From NCBI GenBank assembly GCA_964450355.1, contig CAYVDH010000186.1, forward strand, positions 1-6,785: DNA of 6,785 nt, written 5' to 3'. Positions within the stretch are counted from its first letter, which is position 1; the number at the start of each line of letters is the position of its first letter. The translations under genes were made by a program, and so were the position numbers. The notes beneath the pieces were generated by a model. It made no database searches. It saw only the letters and a list, made by a program, of their open reading frames with translations, and was not told the DNA's origin. This document shows positions 1 to 6,785 of the stretch, in pieces. Source of the DNA: CAYVDH01 sp964450355. GTDB taxonomy: Bacteria > Bacteroidota > Bacteroidia > NS11-12g > UBA955.

Positions 1-167
1 AGTATTGGTTTGGTTGTAGAAGACTAAGTAGATTAATAATAAAAAATTTGAAATTCGATAAAATTGATTCAATAAAAAAAAGTAGCAATTCAATAAGAAG
101 AAGTTTTAAATGTCAAATTTTATCATACAATGGTATGGTTTCTGTTTGGAGAAAATCAATAATTAAA
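1..167. other. Upstream non-coding region of the regulator gene
   Basis: No intact gene is supported here. The stretch is very AT-rich. The frame of the downstream regulator is open from base 3, but its translation before base 168 is Lys/Ser/Ile/Asn-rich with no domain character, so I read it as leader. In another frame, bases 1-27 give SIGLVVED followed by a stop. This could be the tail of an upstream gene, or a scrap of a REC domain first strand (see findings). A weak match to the Bacteroidota -7 element (TAnnTTTG) is TCTGTTTG at 141-148, but no TTG lies at the expected distance upstream, so I do not call a promoter. No Shine-Dalgarno sequence precedes the ATG at 168, which is normal for this phylum. 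Confidence 0.5.
67..96. repeat. Pair of 9-base direct repeats, 21-base period
   Basis: ATTCAATAA occurs at 67-75 and again at 88-96, leaving a 12-base spacer. LytTR regulators such as AgrA, AlgR and ComE are known to bind pairs of roughly 9-base direct repeats separated by 12-13 bases, so both monomers contact the same helix face. The geometry therefore fits an autoregulatory site about 70-100 bases upstream of this LytTR gene. The sequence itself matches the classical LytTR consensus poorly, and in DNA this AT-rich a chance repeat is possible. The function is an inference. Confidence 0.3.
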
Positions 168-932
168 ATGAATCCTATAAACATTGTGATGGTTGAAGAC
201 AACCTTGAAGCAGTAAAAACATTTAAAAACACCATTGAGAGTTTTTTCCCTGAATTAAACATTCAAAAACATTTTTCTAATGTGCATGAAGCATTTCCAT
301 ACATTAAAAACAACAAATTTGATTGGTTATTGCTTGATATTGAACTAGAAAATGACTTAACTGGGTTTGATTTACTAAATTTATTAGGAAATAATAGGTC
401 TTTTAAACTGATATTTTTTACTGGAAATTCTACGAAAACCATTGAAGCTATTCGTGAAAATGCTTTTGATTATTTAACAAAACCCATATCCATCAAGGAT
501 TTAAAAAACACCATTAGTAGGTACCAATTATCCATACAACAGCACAAAATAGAATCAGAAATAAAACCAATAGAAAAACTGGAAGAAAATGATGTTCTTA
601 AAATAAATACACATCAAAATACTTTTTATATAAAACACAAAGACATTATATATTTAAAAGCTTTAGGAGCATATACAAACATCATTGCAAAAGGAAATAA
701 ACAAATAAAAAGTTCAAAAAACATCAGTACAATTTCTGAAAATTTATCGGATGAATTCATAAGAATAAGTCGCTCATTAATCATCAACAAAAGACACATA
801 AAAATGATAGATAAATTAGACGATGGCACTTCTAATTTAAATTTAGAAGAAGGAAATACAATCAATATATCTAACAGAATCAGAAAGCAAATGAACACTG
901 AATTCAGTGCTAATAAAGCAGAAATAAATTAA
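168..932 (+). CDS. LytTR-family response regulator (REC-LytTR)
   Basis: This is a complete two-component response regulator of 254 residues, the usual size for the family. It should be phosphorylated by a histidine kinase in the cytoplasm and then bind DNA. The REC domain spans about residues 3-120. It has the acidic pair E10-D11 in VMVEDN, the phospho-acceptor D57 in LLLDIEL, the switch residue T85 in FFTGN, and K105 in DYLTKP, so it should be phosphorylatable. A charged linker (about 122-142) leads to a LytTR DNA-binding domain at about 143-243, recognised by IIYLKALGAYTNI and FIRISRSLIINKRHI. I chose the ATG at 168 because the REC first strand begins right after it. An in-frame TTG at 48 would add 40 residues unlike any REC extension. 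No kinase gene is visible. The stop lies 27 bases before the giant surface-protein gene, with no terminator between, so the two are probably one operon. The family call is firm; the target genes are inferred. Confidence 0.93.
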   Translation: MNPINIVMVEDNLEAVKTFKNTIESFFPELNIQKHFSNVHEAFPYIKNNKFDWLLLDIELENDLTGFDLLNLLGNNRSFKLIFFTGNSTKTIEAIRENAFDYLTKPISIKDLKNTISRYQLSIQQHKIESEIKPIEKLEENDVLKINTHQNTFYIKHKDIIYLKALGAYTNIIAKGNKQIKSSKNISTISENLSDEFIRISRSLIINKRHIKMIDKLDDGTSNLNLEEGNTINISNRIRKQMNTEFSANKAEIN

Positions 933-959
933 AAAATAATTACACAACAACATCATAAA

Positions 960-3900
960 ATGAAATCAAAATTTAAATCAATTCTAACATTCATGGTCGT
1001 ATTGTTTTTGTCAACCACTTTGAAAGCGGTTACAATTACAGATACTGCTATAGCAAGCAATTTACAGGTTTGCTTAAAAAAAGAAATTGTTCGTTTACAA
1101 TTCAGTGTAGGAGGAAGCGGAACTACAGGAAGTTATTTGGACATTAAATTACCTACTGGAATTACTTGGGAAGGCATAGCATATGGTCCAATTGTTACTG
1201 GAGGTAGTGGAAGCAATACTGCAACTTATGCTGGTATTGTAGGAGGCAAACACAGAATCACTTTTGGCAGTAGCACAGCACTTCAAACTATAAGACTAGG
1301 ATTTTGGCAAAAAGCCAATTGTGCTGCAGGTACAAGTAGTTTTACTACTCAAGACAGCTTGTTCTTTTACGAAGGAAGTGGCAGCATTAATGTAAGTGCT
1401 ACAAATGCATACAATGGTTCAGCGCCATCATTAAGCATAACATCCATTAGTAATACCCCTGCAACTGCTACATTAGGAGATACTGTGATTAGAAACTACA
1501 CCATTACAAATGGTGGATTTGGCGGTACTAGTAACTTTATTATTGTTGACAAAGCTGCAACACTAGGACAATTTTCCATCATTAATTCTTCGTTTAAAAT
1601 AAATCCAAGTGGAGTAAATTATAGTATTCCAACATCTAAAATTACAACATCAGGCGATTCAGTTATCATATCATTTATAGCTAGTGAGATTCAACAAATA
1701 TCAGACTTAGACACTGTTTTAGAAAATGGAGAAAGTTTTATTCTTGAATATAAATTGGTGATTAATACATGTGGAGTTCCTACCATTTTAAGTCAGTTGT
1801 TAGCAGCATGGAGATGCCCCAATAGCACACGTTGTAATTATTACAATGTCAATACTGGTGTTTCTACCTATGGACCTGCATTACCTAACATTGTTGTAGC
1901 TCAGAGATTGCAAAGAAAAAATGATTGTTTTGATGGAACTACCATATGGAGGGATACTTTGGTATTGAAAAATACAGGAGGACCTGCTACCAACATTAAT
2001 ATGGATGCAGGGGGAACTTATGGAAGTAGTTTTCGTACAGATTTACTTGGAGCGTATTTTGACACTGCCAGTTTTTATGTTAGAATTGGTAAAAATGGAT
2101 TAAAATATAAACCCTCATACACTGTGGTGGGTTCACTTACTAGTTCATACGGTGGTTGTAATTTTACAGGAAAACCAAACCACATCCGTTTTTCAATTCC
2201 ATATTTAGGAACAAATGATTCATTGTATATTTTCTTTGGTCAAGTACAATGTAATTATGAACAAAGCTGCATTGTGAATCAAACCTTTTCACATGATAGA
2301 TATTTTAATGGACAAGGCGTAAAATTTAGCTATAGGAATGCCTGTGGTAATGCTACTTATGATGGCGGCTGGATAGATGCAATAAATTATAGAAGACATT
2401 ATATTGATGGTTCAAACTCAGGACCAGTAGCCATTGGTGATGGTGAAACAAAAGATTTATCTATTGATATAGGACATCTAAATTATTTCTCGGATTATTA
2501 TCTAAAATTTGGAAATAAAGCATACCGTGAAGTTTCTATTACCTTACCAAACGTCATTCAATACGACCCTGCTTATGCTAATCCTGTTTATTTTGCTAAT
2601 CCCTCTTATGGCACCTTACTTCCATATTATAGAAGTGCCAATGGTGATACTTTCAAATTTAGATTAAACAATAGTTTCTATTATTTAGGAACAACTTTTC
2701 ATGCAAAAGTAAAAGGTGTATGTGATGGAGTTACATGTTCAGGTATATTGCAATACAGAATTCAATTTTCGCACAACCCAGATACCACTTATTGTACTAG
2801 AGAAAATCCTGAATTTTGTTTAAATTACCCTATTGCATGGACAAGCAGTTGTGTAGTTTGCTGTCCTAAAGGAATGGTAAATTTAAAATACACTTTTGAT
2901 AGAATCAACTTTGGTCTAGGGGATGATGACAACAATGGTTTACCTTCAGGGACATTGAATAAATCATTAATCAATACAAAAAGAGCTATACCTGGTGATA
3001 CCATTGAAATTGTACATAAATTTTACTTAAAAACAGATGCTACAGATACTCAATGGGATTATGTAAGAAGCATTATGGAGGTAAGCAACACGTCACATTA
3101 TTCAGTAATTAATGATTCTGTATTTGTTGATAGGTTATCTGGAAGTGATTCTATTTTCTCAATGACACCAAGCAACATTGGAACTAATAAATTCAATACA
3201 GACATTAGTTTTATGCCACCTTTTTATCAAGGGGATACAGTAATTGTAAAATTAAAATTAAGAGTATTAGTTAATACAGAGGCTGATGTTGTTAGCTTTA
3301 ATTCACATGTAGGTGGAGGTGCAAGTAACGATAATTTTACAAGCAGCTTTGCTTGTGGAAGTATTTTAGATAAATTAGAAATTTATGGTGTTGATGCTTT
3401 TGGTTACGAATCTCATGCAGGTACAGTCAATGGTTGTCAAACCTTCACTTTTGGAAGTCATTTTTATACTCGTATTGGACCTGGAACTGGAACATATTCC
3501 AACATCAGATTCCCTTATGAATATAGACCATTGACAATACCATTAAAATTGCGCATTAGAATACCTGCTAATTACACTGTTAACAGTGTAAAATTACAAG
3601 ATAATAATTTTCCAAATCAACCTGTAGGAGCTGGTACATATCCAAGTGGTACCAATATTCCTTTTACTGTAAATAGCGATAATTTATTAAATTTTGATGT
3701 AAGAAATTTATATCTACCATATGGTGGAAATTTCATAGTGCCAGATGAGGGAAATGTCATTTATTTCAATGTGACTATTACTCCTACATGTAATACTACA
3801 TCTGGTCTAGCACAATATTTTACATTGCAAGACAGTTTTAACATGTTAACTCCATTAACACGTTCTCAATACAACATGGCTACCAGTGCTGGACAAGCAG

Positions 3901-6467
3901 GTTCGAATGTTACAAACTTTCATCCTAATTTAATTTATAGTAGTCCTGTACCTATTGCAACAGCATATAGCAAAGTGGTAAGTTGGCCTTTAACTGTTAA
4001 TAATTTAACAGTTTTTAATGCGGATTACAATTGGATGTACCCATACAACAATTCAGGATCAGTTCAAATAGATAGTCTTAAAGAAGGAAGCACTCTCATT
4101 ACACCTGATGCTAATGGATTTTACCGAATAGGAACTGTATCGGGAGATGACACCAGAAACTTCACAGTATATGGCACATCTACAGCCTGTCAATTTGATA
4201 GTTTAGATGTATATGCAAGCTGGAGTTGTGGTGGAAATTATCCAACAGCCTTTTACCCACCTGTTGATAGTGTTATTTATGCTGGTCAATCCAACCTAAT
4301 AGTAAATGGTAGATTAATTATACCTACTGGTGCAAGTATCCCAAACAACTCAGTAATAAAAGCAATGGGACAAATCATCATCATGCCAAATGTGAGCATT
4401 GGAACTGGAACTTTAATTACTTCTGAAGTAAGTATTGATGTAAGGTCTCCAAATCTTTGGTGGCCTAATGTGGAATTAAAAATAGGTCCTACAGGCATTT
4501 GTAATAAATACAAATTGCCATTGTATGTTCAACCACAACCCGCAGCTATTCAAACACAAGTTACATTATTAAATAATACCCCAAGTGATCCAAGCAATTC
4601 AACTAGCTCATTGTACGGAAATAATACTGTAGAAATGTGTAAAGCGTTTCCATTTGAAATGGAGATTCAAAGTACTCAAGCAGGTAATATTTTTGAAGTG
4701 AAAGAAACATTAAATTTGCCATTTAATGGAAGTGCTGCACTAGATTATATCAGTGATAGTGGTTACATTGAGTATCCAATTGGAACCACACCAAGAAAAT
4801 TCAGCAATGCAGCTAATAGCGCAATTCTAGCTCAAGTACCTACTGGTAAAATGACTTTAGACTTAGAAGAAATAGATCCATTAAATTTCAATTCAAATAA
4901 AGGATTACCTGGAACTGGCTTAGGTAATAACAGTACTAGAAGAGCAATATTGAGATGGAAAATGAAAACAAATTGCAACATAGTAAGTGGCGATCAATGG
5001 CAACCTACACAATATGCTAAATCTGCTTGTGGAGAAAGAGCAGGTGGAGACAGCACTGAAACATCTGGTTTTGTATTGGCTTTAGCTGGTGTTACCAGTC
5101 CTTATGTTGCTAGCATTAAAATTGCAACAGGTTTAGATGGATGTGGTGCTCAATCAACTCAAATAAGATTAGAAAAAATAGGTGCAGGTGTCCCTCAACC
5201 GACTGATAGTATCACAGTAAAATTACCTAAATTAGTGAGTGCTGGTGCCATCACTTGTAGTGGAGTAGATTGTCCATCAGGAACTATTACTTATACTACT
5301 AGAACAGATGCTACATCTCAATATTTAACATTCCCTTGTCCTAATACTTTAACTTCGAGTGGAGATACTTTATTGTATAGTTTTCCGATGACAACAAAAA
5401 GTAAGAGTACTTGTGTAGCAAATCAATTAATTAAAGTAGATGTTACTCAACAACTAACAGTGTATTGTGGTACACCTATACCTGCTAATCTGTGTCCTAA
5501 TACAAAAGCAAGTTTAGGTACTGAGTCTAAAAACTTTGACATTAGAAAAGCCATTTTAAATTTTAGTGGGTATAACAGTACTTATGTTTATCCTAGTTTA
5601 TATAAATACAAATTCAACGGAAACATCAACAATACAAGCACTTTTGTATCAGCTCCTACTGGTGTTACTCTTAAAACTTACATGGATGTTAATAACAACT
5701 TAACTTACGAAAAAGGTATAGATGCTCTCGTAAAATCTACTGTTATTTCTTCTCCAATTGTTACTTCTGGTGCAGTTTCATTTTCAGATAGTTTTGAAAA
5801 TAATTTGTATCCTCCAAGTCCTAACCTTCCTATGTACACTGTTATTGATACTGGTGATGCTACGGCAAATTGTTTCTGTGGCGGTATTGTAATGAGTGCT
5901 TTCAATCAAGCTTTACCTGTTGAGTTTATTGATATCAATGCCATCAATCTAAACAACAGAACTGCTAAAGTTCAATGGACTGTTAATGCTAACCCACTGT
6001 TATTAGGATTTAATGTTTACCGAAAATCAAAAGACAATAATCAATTTGTTAAAGTAGCGTTTGTTAATGCTAATAATAGTATAGCTGGCCAAGATATGTA
6101 CACTTTGTATAATCCAATTGAAGCTCTCAACAATGGTAATATTTTTTATCAAGTAGAAGCGGTTGATATTAATCAACACCACAATTTAAGCAATACAGTT
6201 AGTATAATAAAAAATGGAAATCCTAACAATCAAATATTTAATCTTGCACCTAATCCTACAGACAAAACTGCTAACATCATGTTAAACGAAGGATTGTCGA
6301 ATGCTTCAGTATTGGTATATGATATCAACGGAAAACTTGTATTTTCTGATTCTTTTGAAGGTACACAATATTCATTTGATATTAGCCAATGGAACAATGG
6401 AGTATATTCTGTAGTAGTAAAATCAATTGATTGGCAACAAACAACTAAACTTACTGTCATTAAATAA
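960..6467 (+). CDS. Giant secreted cysteine-rich surface protein with T9SS sorting domain
   Basis: This gene encodes 1835 residues. Residues 1-23 form a Sec signal peptide with a basic start, a hydrophobic core from about 8 to 21, and likely cleavage after A23 (TLKA). The body, about 24-1650, is Thr/Ser/Asn/Gly-rich and beta-strand-like. It resembles the DUF11-like adhesin repeats of Bacteroidota: GDT-containing strands recur near 173 and 680, and a Ca-site-like DDDNNG lies at 655-660. About 35 cysteines are present, all before about residue 1640. A C-x(10-12)-W-x-C motif occurs at 271-286 and 1077-1090. Residues about 1113-1165 look like short beta-roll turns. A fibronectin-III-like module starts at L1652 (LPVEF). 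The last 78 residues, from Q1758, are a T9SS type A sorting domain (LAPNPTDKTANIML, VYDINGKLV, NNGVYSVVV). Known biology: such proteins cross the outer membrane by T9SS and are anchored to the surface or released. I see no catalytic motif, so adhesion or a structural role is inferred. The ATG has an A-rich leader without Shine-Dalgarno and fits the signal peptide exactly. Confidence 0.9.
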   Translation: MKSKFKSILTFMVVLFLSTTLKAVTITDTAIASNLQVCLKKEIVRLQFSVGGSGTTGSYLDIKLPTGITWEGIAYGPIVTGGSGSNTATYAGIVGGKHRITFGSSTALQTIRLGFWQKANCAAGTSSFTTQDSLFFYEGSGSINVSATNAYNGSAPSLSITSISNTPATATLGDTVIRNYTITNGGFGGTSNFIIVDKAATLGQFSIINSSFKINPSGVNYSIPTSKITTSGDSVIISFIASEIQQISDLDTVLENGESFILEYKLVINTCGVPTILSQLLAAWRCPNSTRCNYYNVNTGVSTYGPALPNIVVAQRLQRKNDCFDGTTIWRDTLVLKNTGGPATNINMDAGGTYGSSFRTDLLGAYFDTASFYVRIGKNGLKYKPSYTVVGSLTSSYGGCNFTGKPNHIRFSIPYLGTNDSLYIFFGQVQCNYEQSCIVNQTFSHDRYFNGQGVKFSYRNACGNATYDGGWIDAINYRRHYIDGSNSGPVAIGDGETKDLSIDIGHLNYFSDYYLKFGNKAYREVSITLPNVIQYDPAYANPVYFANPSYGTLLPYYRSANGDTFKFRLNNSFYYLGTTFHAKVKGVCDGVTCSGILQYRIQFSHNPDTTYCTRENPEFCLNYPIAWTSSCVVCCPKGMVNLKYTFDRINFGLGDDDNNGLPSGTLNKSLINTKRAIPGDTIEIVHKFYLKTDATDTQWDYVRSIMEVSNTSHYSVINDSVFVDRLSGSDSIFSMTPSNIGTNKFNTDISFMPPFYQGDTVIVKLKLRVLVNTEADVVSFNSHVGGGASNDNFTSSFACGSILDKLEIYGVDAFGYESHAGTVNGCQTFTFGSHFYTRIGPGTGTYSNIRFPYEYRPLTIPLKLRIRIPANYTVNSVKLQDNNFPNQPVGAGTYPSGTNIPFTVNSDNLLNFDVRNLYLPYGGNFIVPDEGNVIYFNVTITPTCNTTSGLAQYFTLQDSFNMLTPLTRSQYNMATSAGQAGSNVTNFHPNLIYSSPVPIATAYSKVVSWPLTVNNLTVFNADYNWMYPYNNSGSVQIDSLKEGSTLITPDANGFYRIGTVSGDDTRNFTVYGTSTACQFDSLDVYASWSCGGNYPTAFYPPVDSVIYAGQSNLIVNGRLIIPTGASIPNNSVIKAMGQIIIMPNVSIGTGTLITSEVSIDVRSPNLWWPNVELKIGPTGICNKYKLPLYVQPQPAAIQTQVTLLNNTPSDPSNSTSSLYGNNTVEMCKAFPFEMEIQSTQAGNIFEVKETLNLPFNGSAALDYISDSGYIEYPIGTTPRKFSNAANSAILAQVPTGKMTLDLEEIDPLNFNSNKGLPGTGLGNNSTRRAILRWKMKTNCNIVSGDQWQPTQYAKSACGERAGGDSTETSGFVLALAGVTSPYVASIKIATGLDGCGAQSTQIRLEKIGAGVPQPTDSITVKLPKLVSAGAITCSGVDCPSGTITYTTRTDATSQYLTFPCPNTLTSSGDTLLYSFPMTTKSKSTCVANQLIKVDVTQQLTVYCGTPIPANLCPNTKASLGTESKNFDIRKAILNFSGYNSTYVYPSLYKYKFNGNINNTSTFVSAPTGVTLKTYMDVNNNLTYEKGIDALVKSTVISSPIVTSGAVSFSDSFENNLYPPSPNLPMYTVIDTGDATANCFCGGIVMSAFNQALPVEFIDINAINLNNRTAKVQWTVNANPLLLGFNVYRKSKDNNQFVKVAFVNANNSIAGQDMYTLYNPIEALNNGNIFYQVEAVDINQHHNLSNTVSIIKNGNPNNQIFNLAPNPTDKTANIMLNEGLSNASVLVYDINGKLVFSDSFEGTQYSFDISQWNNGVYSVVVKSIDWQQTTKLTVIK

Positions 6468-6479
6468 TAACAAATAAAA

Positions 6480-6524
6480 TTTATAAAAAAAGCAGATTGA
6501 ATTACAGTCTGCTTTTTTTATAAA
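6480..6524 (+). terminator. Rho-independent terminator after the surface-protein gene
   Basis: Starting 13 bases past the stop codon, the left arm (6480-6499) pairs with the right arm (6505-6524) around a five-base loop, AATTA. The stem is 20 base pairs with a single G-T wobble. The core is AGCAGATTG against CAGTCTGCT, flanked by seven A on the left and seven T on the right. The A run makes it potentially bidirectional. It closes the regulator and surface-protein unit. Confidence 0.9.
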
Positions 6525-6574
6525 AATTGTCTTTATTCTCACGAAATTTTTATAAAAGTAATTCCATAAATAAT

Positions 6575-6755
6575 ATGATAAAATTAGTATTAGTAGAAGA
6601 TTTTAGAAGAGTTAGTCGTTCGTTATCAATCAATAAAAAACATTTAATCCTGATTGAATAATTAGTAAATGGAACTTTAACATTATATTTAGTAAAATGG
6701 AATCTTTGATATTGCATAAAGAGGAATAAAAAAATTGACAAGCATTAAAAAATGA
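6575..6755 (+). pseudogene. Remnant of a second LytTR response regulator
   Basis: From the ATG at 6575 the frame reads MIKLVLVED, a typical REC first strand with its acidic pair. It then passes directly into FRRVSRSLSINKKHL, which is the core of a LytTR domain. Against the intact regulator in this window (FIRISRSLIINKRHI) 10 of 15 residues match. About 190 residues of REC and linker are missing at the junction. A TAA at 6659-6661 interrupts the frame, but homology continues beyond it: LVNGTLTLYL aligns with the intact KLDDGTSNLNL. After about 6695 the similarity moves to the +1 frame (NGIFDIA, stop, RGIKK, matching the intact EGNTINISNRIRK) and ends at a TGA at 6753-6755. An internal deletion, a nonsense codon, a frameshift and a second stop together show a dead gene. 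The 28-residue peptide it could still make would have neither a phosphorylation site nor a whole DNA-binding domain. The final 30 bases of the window hold nothing I recognise. Confidence 0.8.
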
Positions 6756-6785
6756 TGCCAAAATAACAAACATCTTACCTTCACC

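Noticed and set aside
141..148. Bacteroidota -7 promoter element TCTGTTTG
   Set aside because: One mismatch to TAnnTTTG, no TTG about 20 bases upstream, and only about 20 bases from the start codon. Too weak to call.
48..167. N-terminal extension of the regulator from a TTG at 48
   Set aside because: The added 40 residues are low-complexity and basic with no REC character. The REC first strand starts right after the ATG at 168, and the frame being open is expected in such AT-rich DNA.
626..898. Antisense open frame over the LytTR domain
   Set aside because: It is the mirror of a well-supported coding region. Its similarity to the antisense frame at 6550-6741 is a by-product of sense-strand homology between the regulator and its remnant.
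4286..4513. Antisense frames inside the surface-protein gene (also 5705-5905 and 6230-6460)
   Set aside because: They lie wholly within a continuous 1835-codon gene with signal peptide and sorting domain, and show no domain features or start context of their own.
6575..6661. A genuine 28-residue small protein
   Set aside because: Homology to LytTR continues past its stop and into another frame, which fits decay better than a designed short gene.
6550..6741. 63-residue antisense open frame at the right end
   Set aside because: Hydrophobic only because it mirrors AT-rich LytTR sequence. The sense strand carries recognisable LytTR motifs, so the antisense frame is a shadow.

Overview
The window is AT-rich and comes from a member of the Bacteroidota. 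The evidence is a very large secreted protein that ends in a type IX secretion system (T9SS) sorting domain, translation starts in A-rich leaders without a Shine-Dalgarno sequence, and a LytTR-type response regulator. I cannot name a genus.

Layout: bases 1-167 hold no convincing intact gene. They contain a spaced pair of identical 9-base repeats and, at the very edge, a faint resemblance to a decayed response regulator. Bases 168-932 encode a complete REC-LytTR response regulator of 254 residues. After a 27-base gap, bases 960-6467 encode an 1835-residue, cysteine-rich surface or secreted protein with a Sec signal peptide, a long beta-rich body, a fibronectin-III-like module and a C-terminal T9SS type A sorting signal. 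A strong inverted-repeat terminator (6480-6524) closes the unit. Bases 6575-6755 are the wreck of a second REC-LytTR gene. The first nine codons of a REC domain are joined to the LytTR core, followed by an in-frame stop, a +1 frame change and a further stop.

How the parts fit: the regulator and the giant protein are on the same strand, nearly abut, and share one visible terminator, so they are probably cotranscribed. The inference is that the regulator belongs to the control circuit of this surface protein, perhaps regulating its own operon. No cognate histidine kinase lies in the window. The regulator remnant just past the terminator suggests that the regulator, or the regulator plus surface-protein module, was once present in more than one local copy. 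Nothing here is a CRISPR array, an RNA gene or an insertion sequence.
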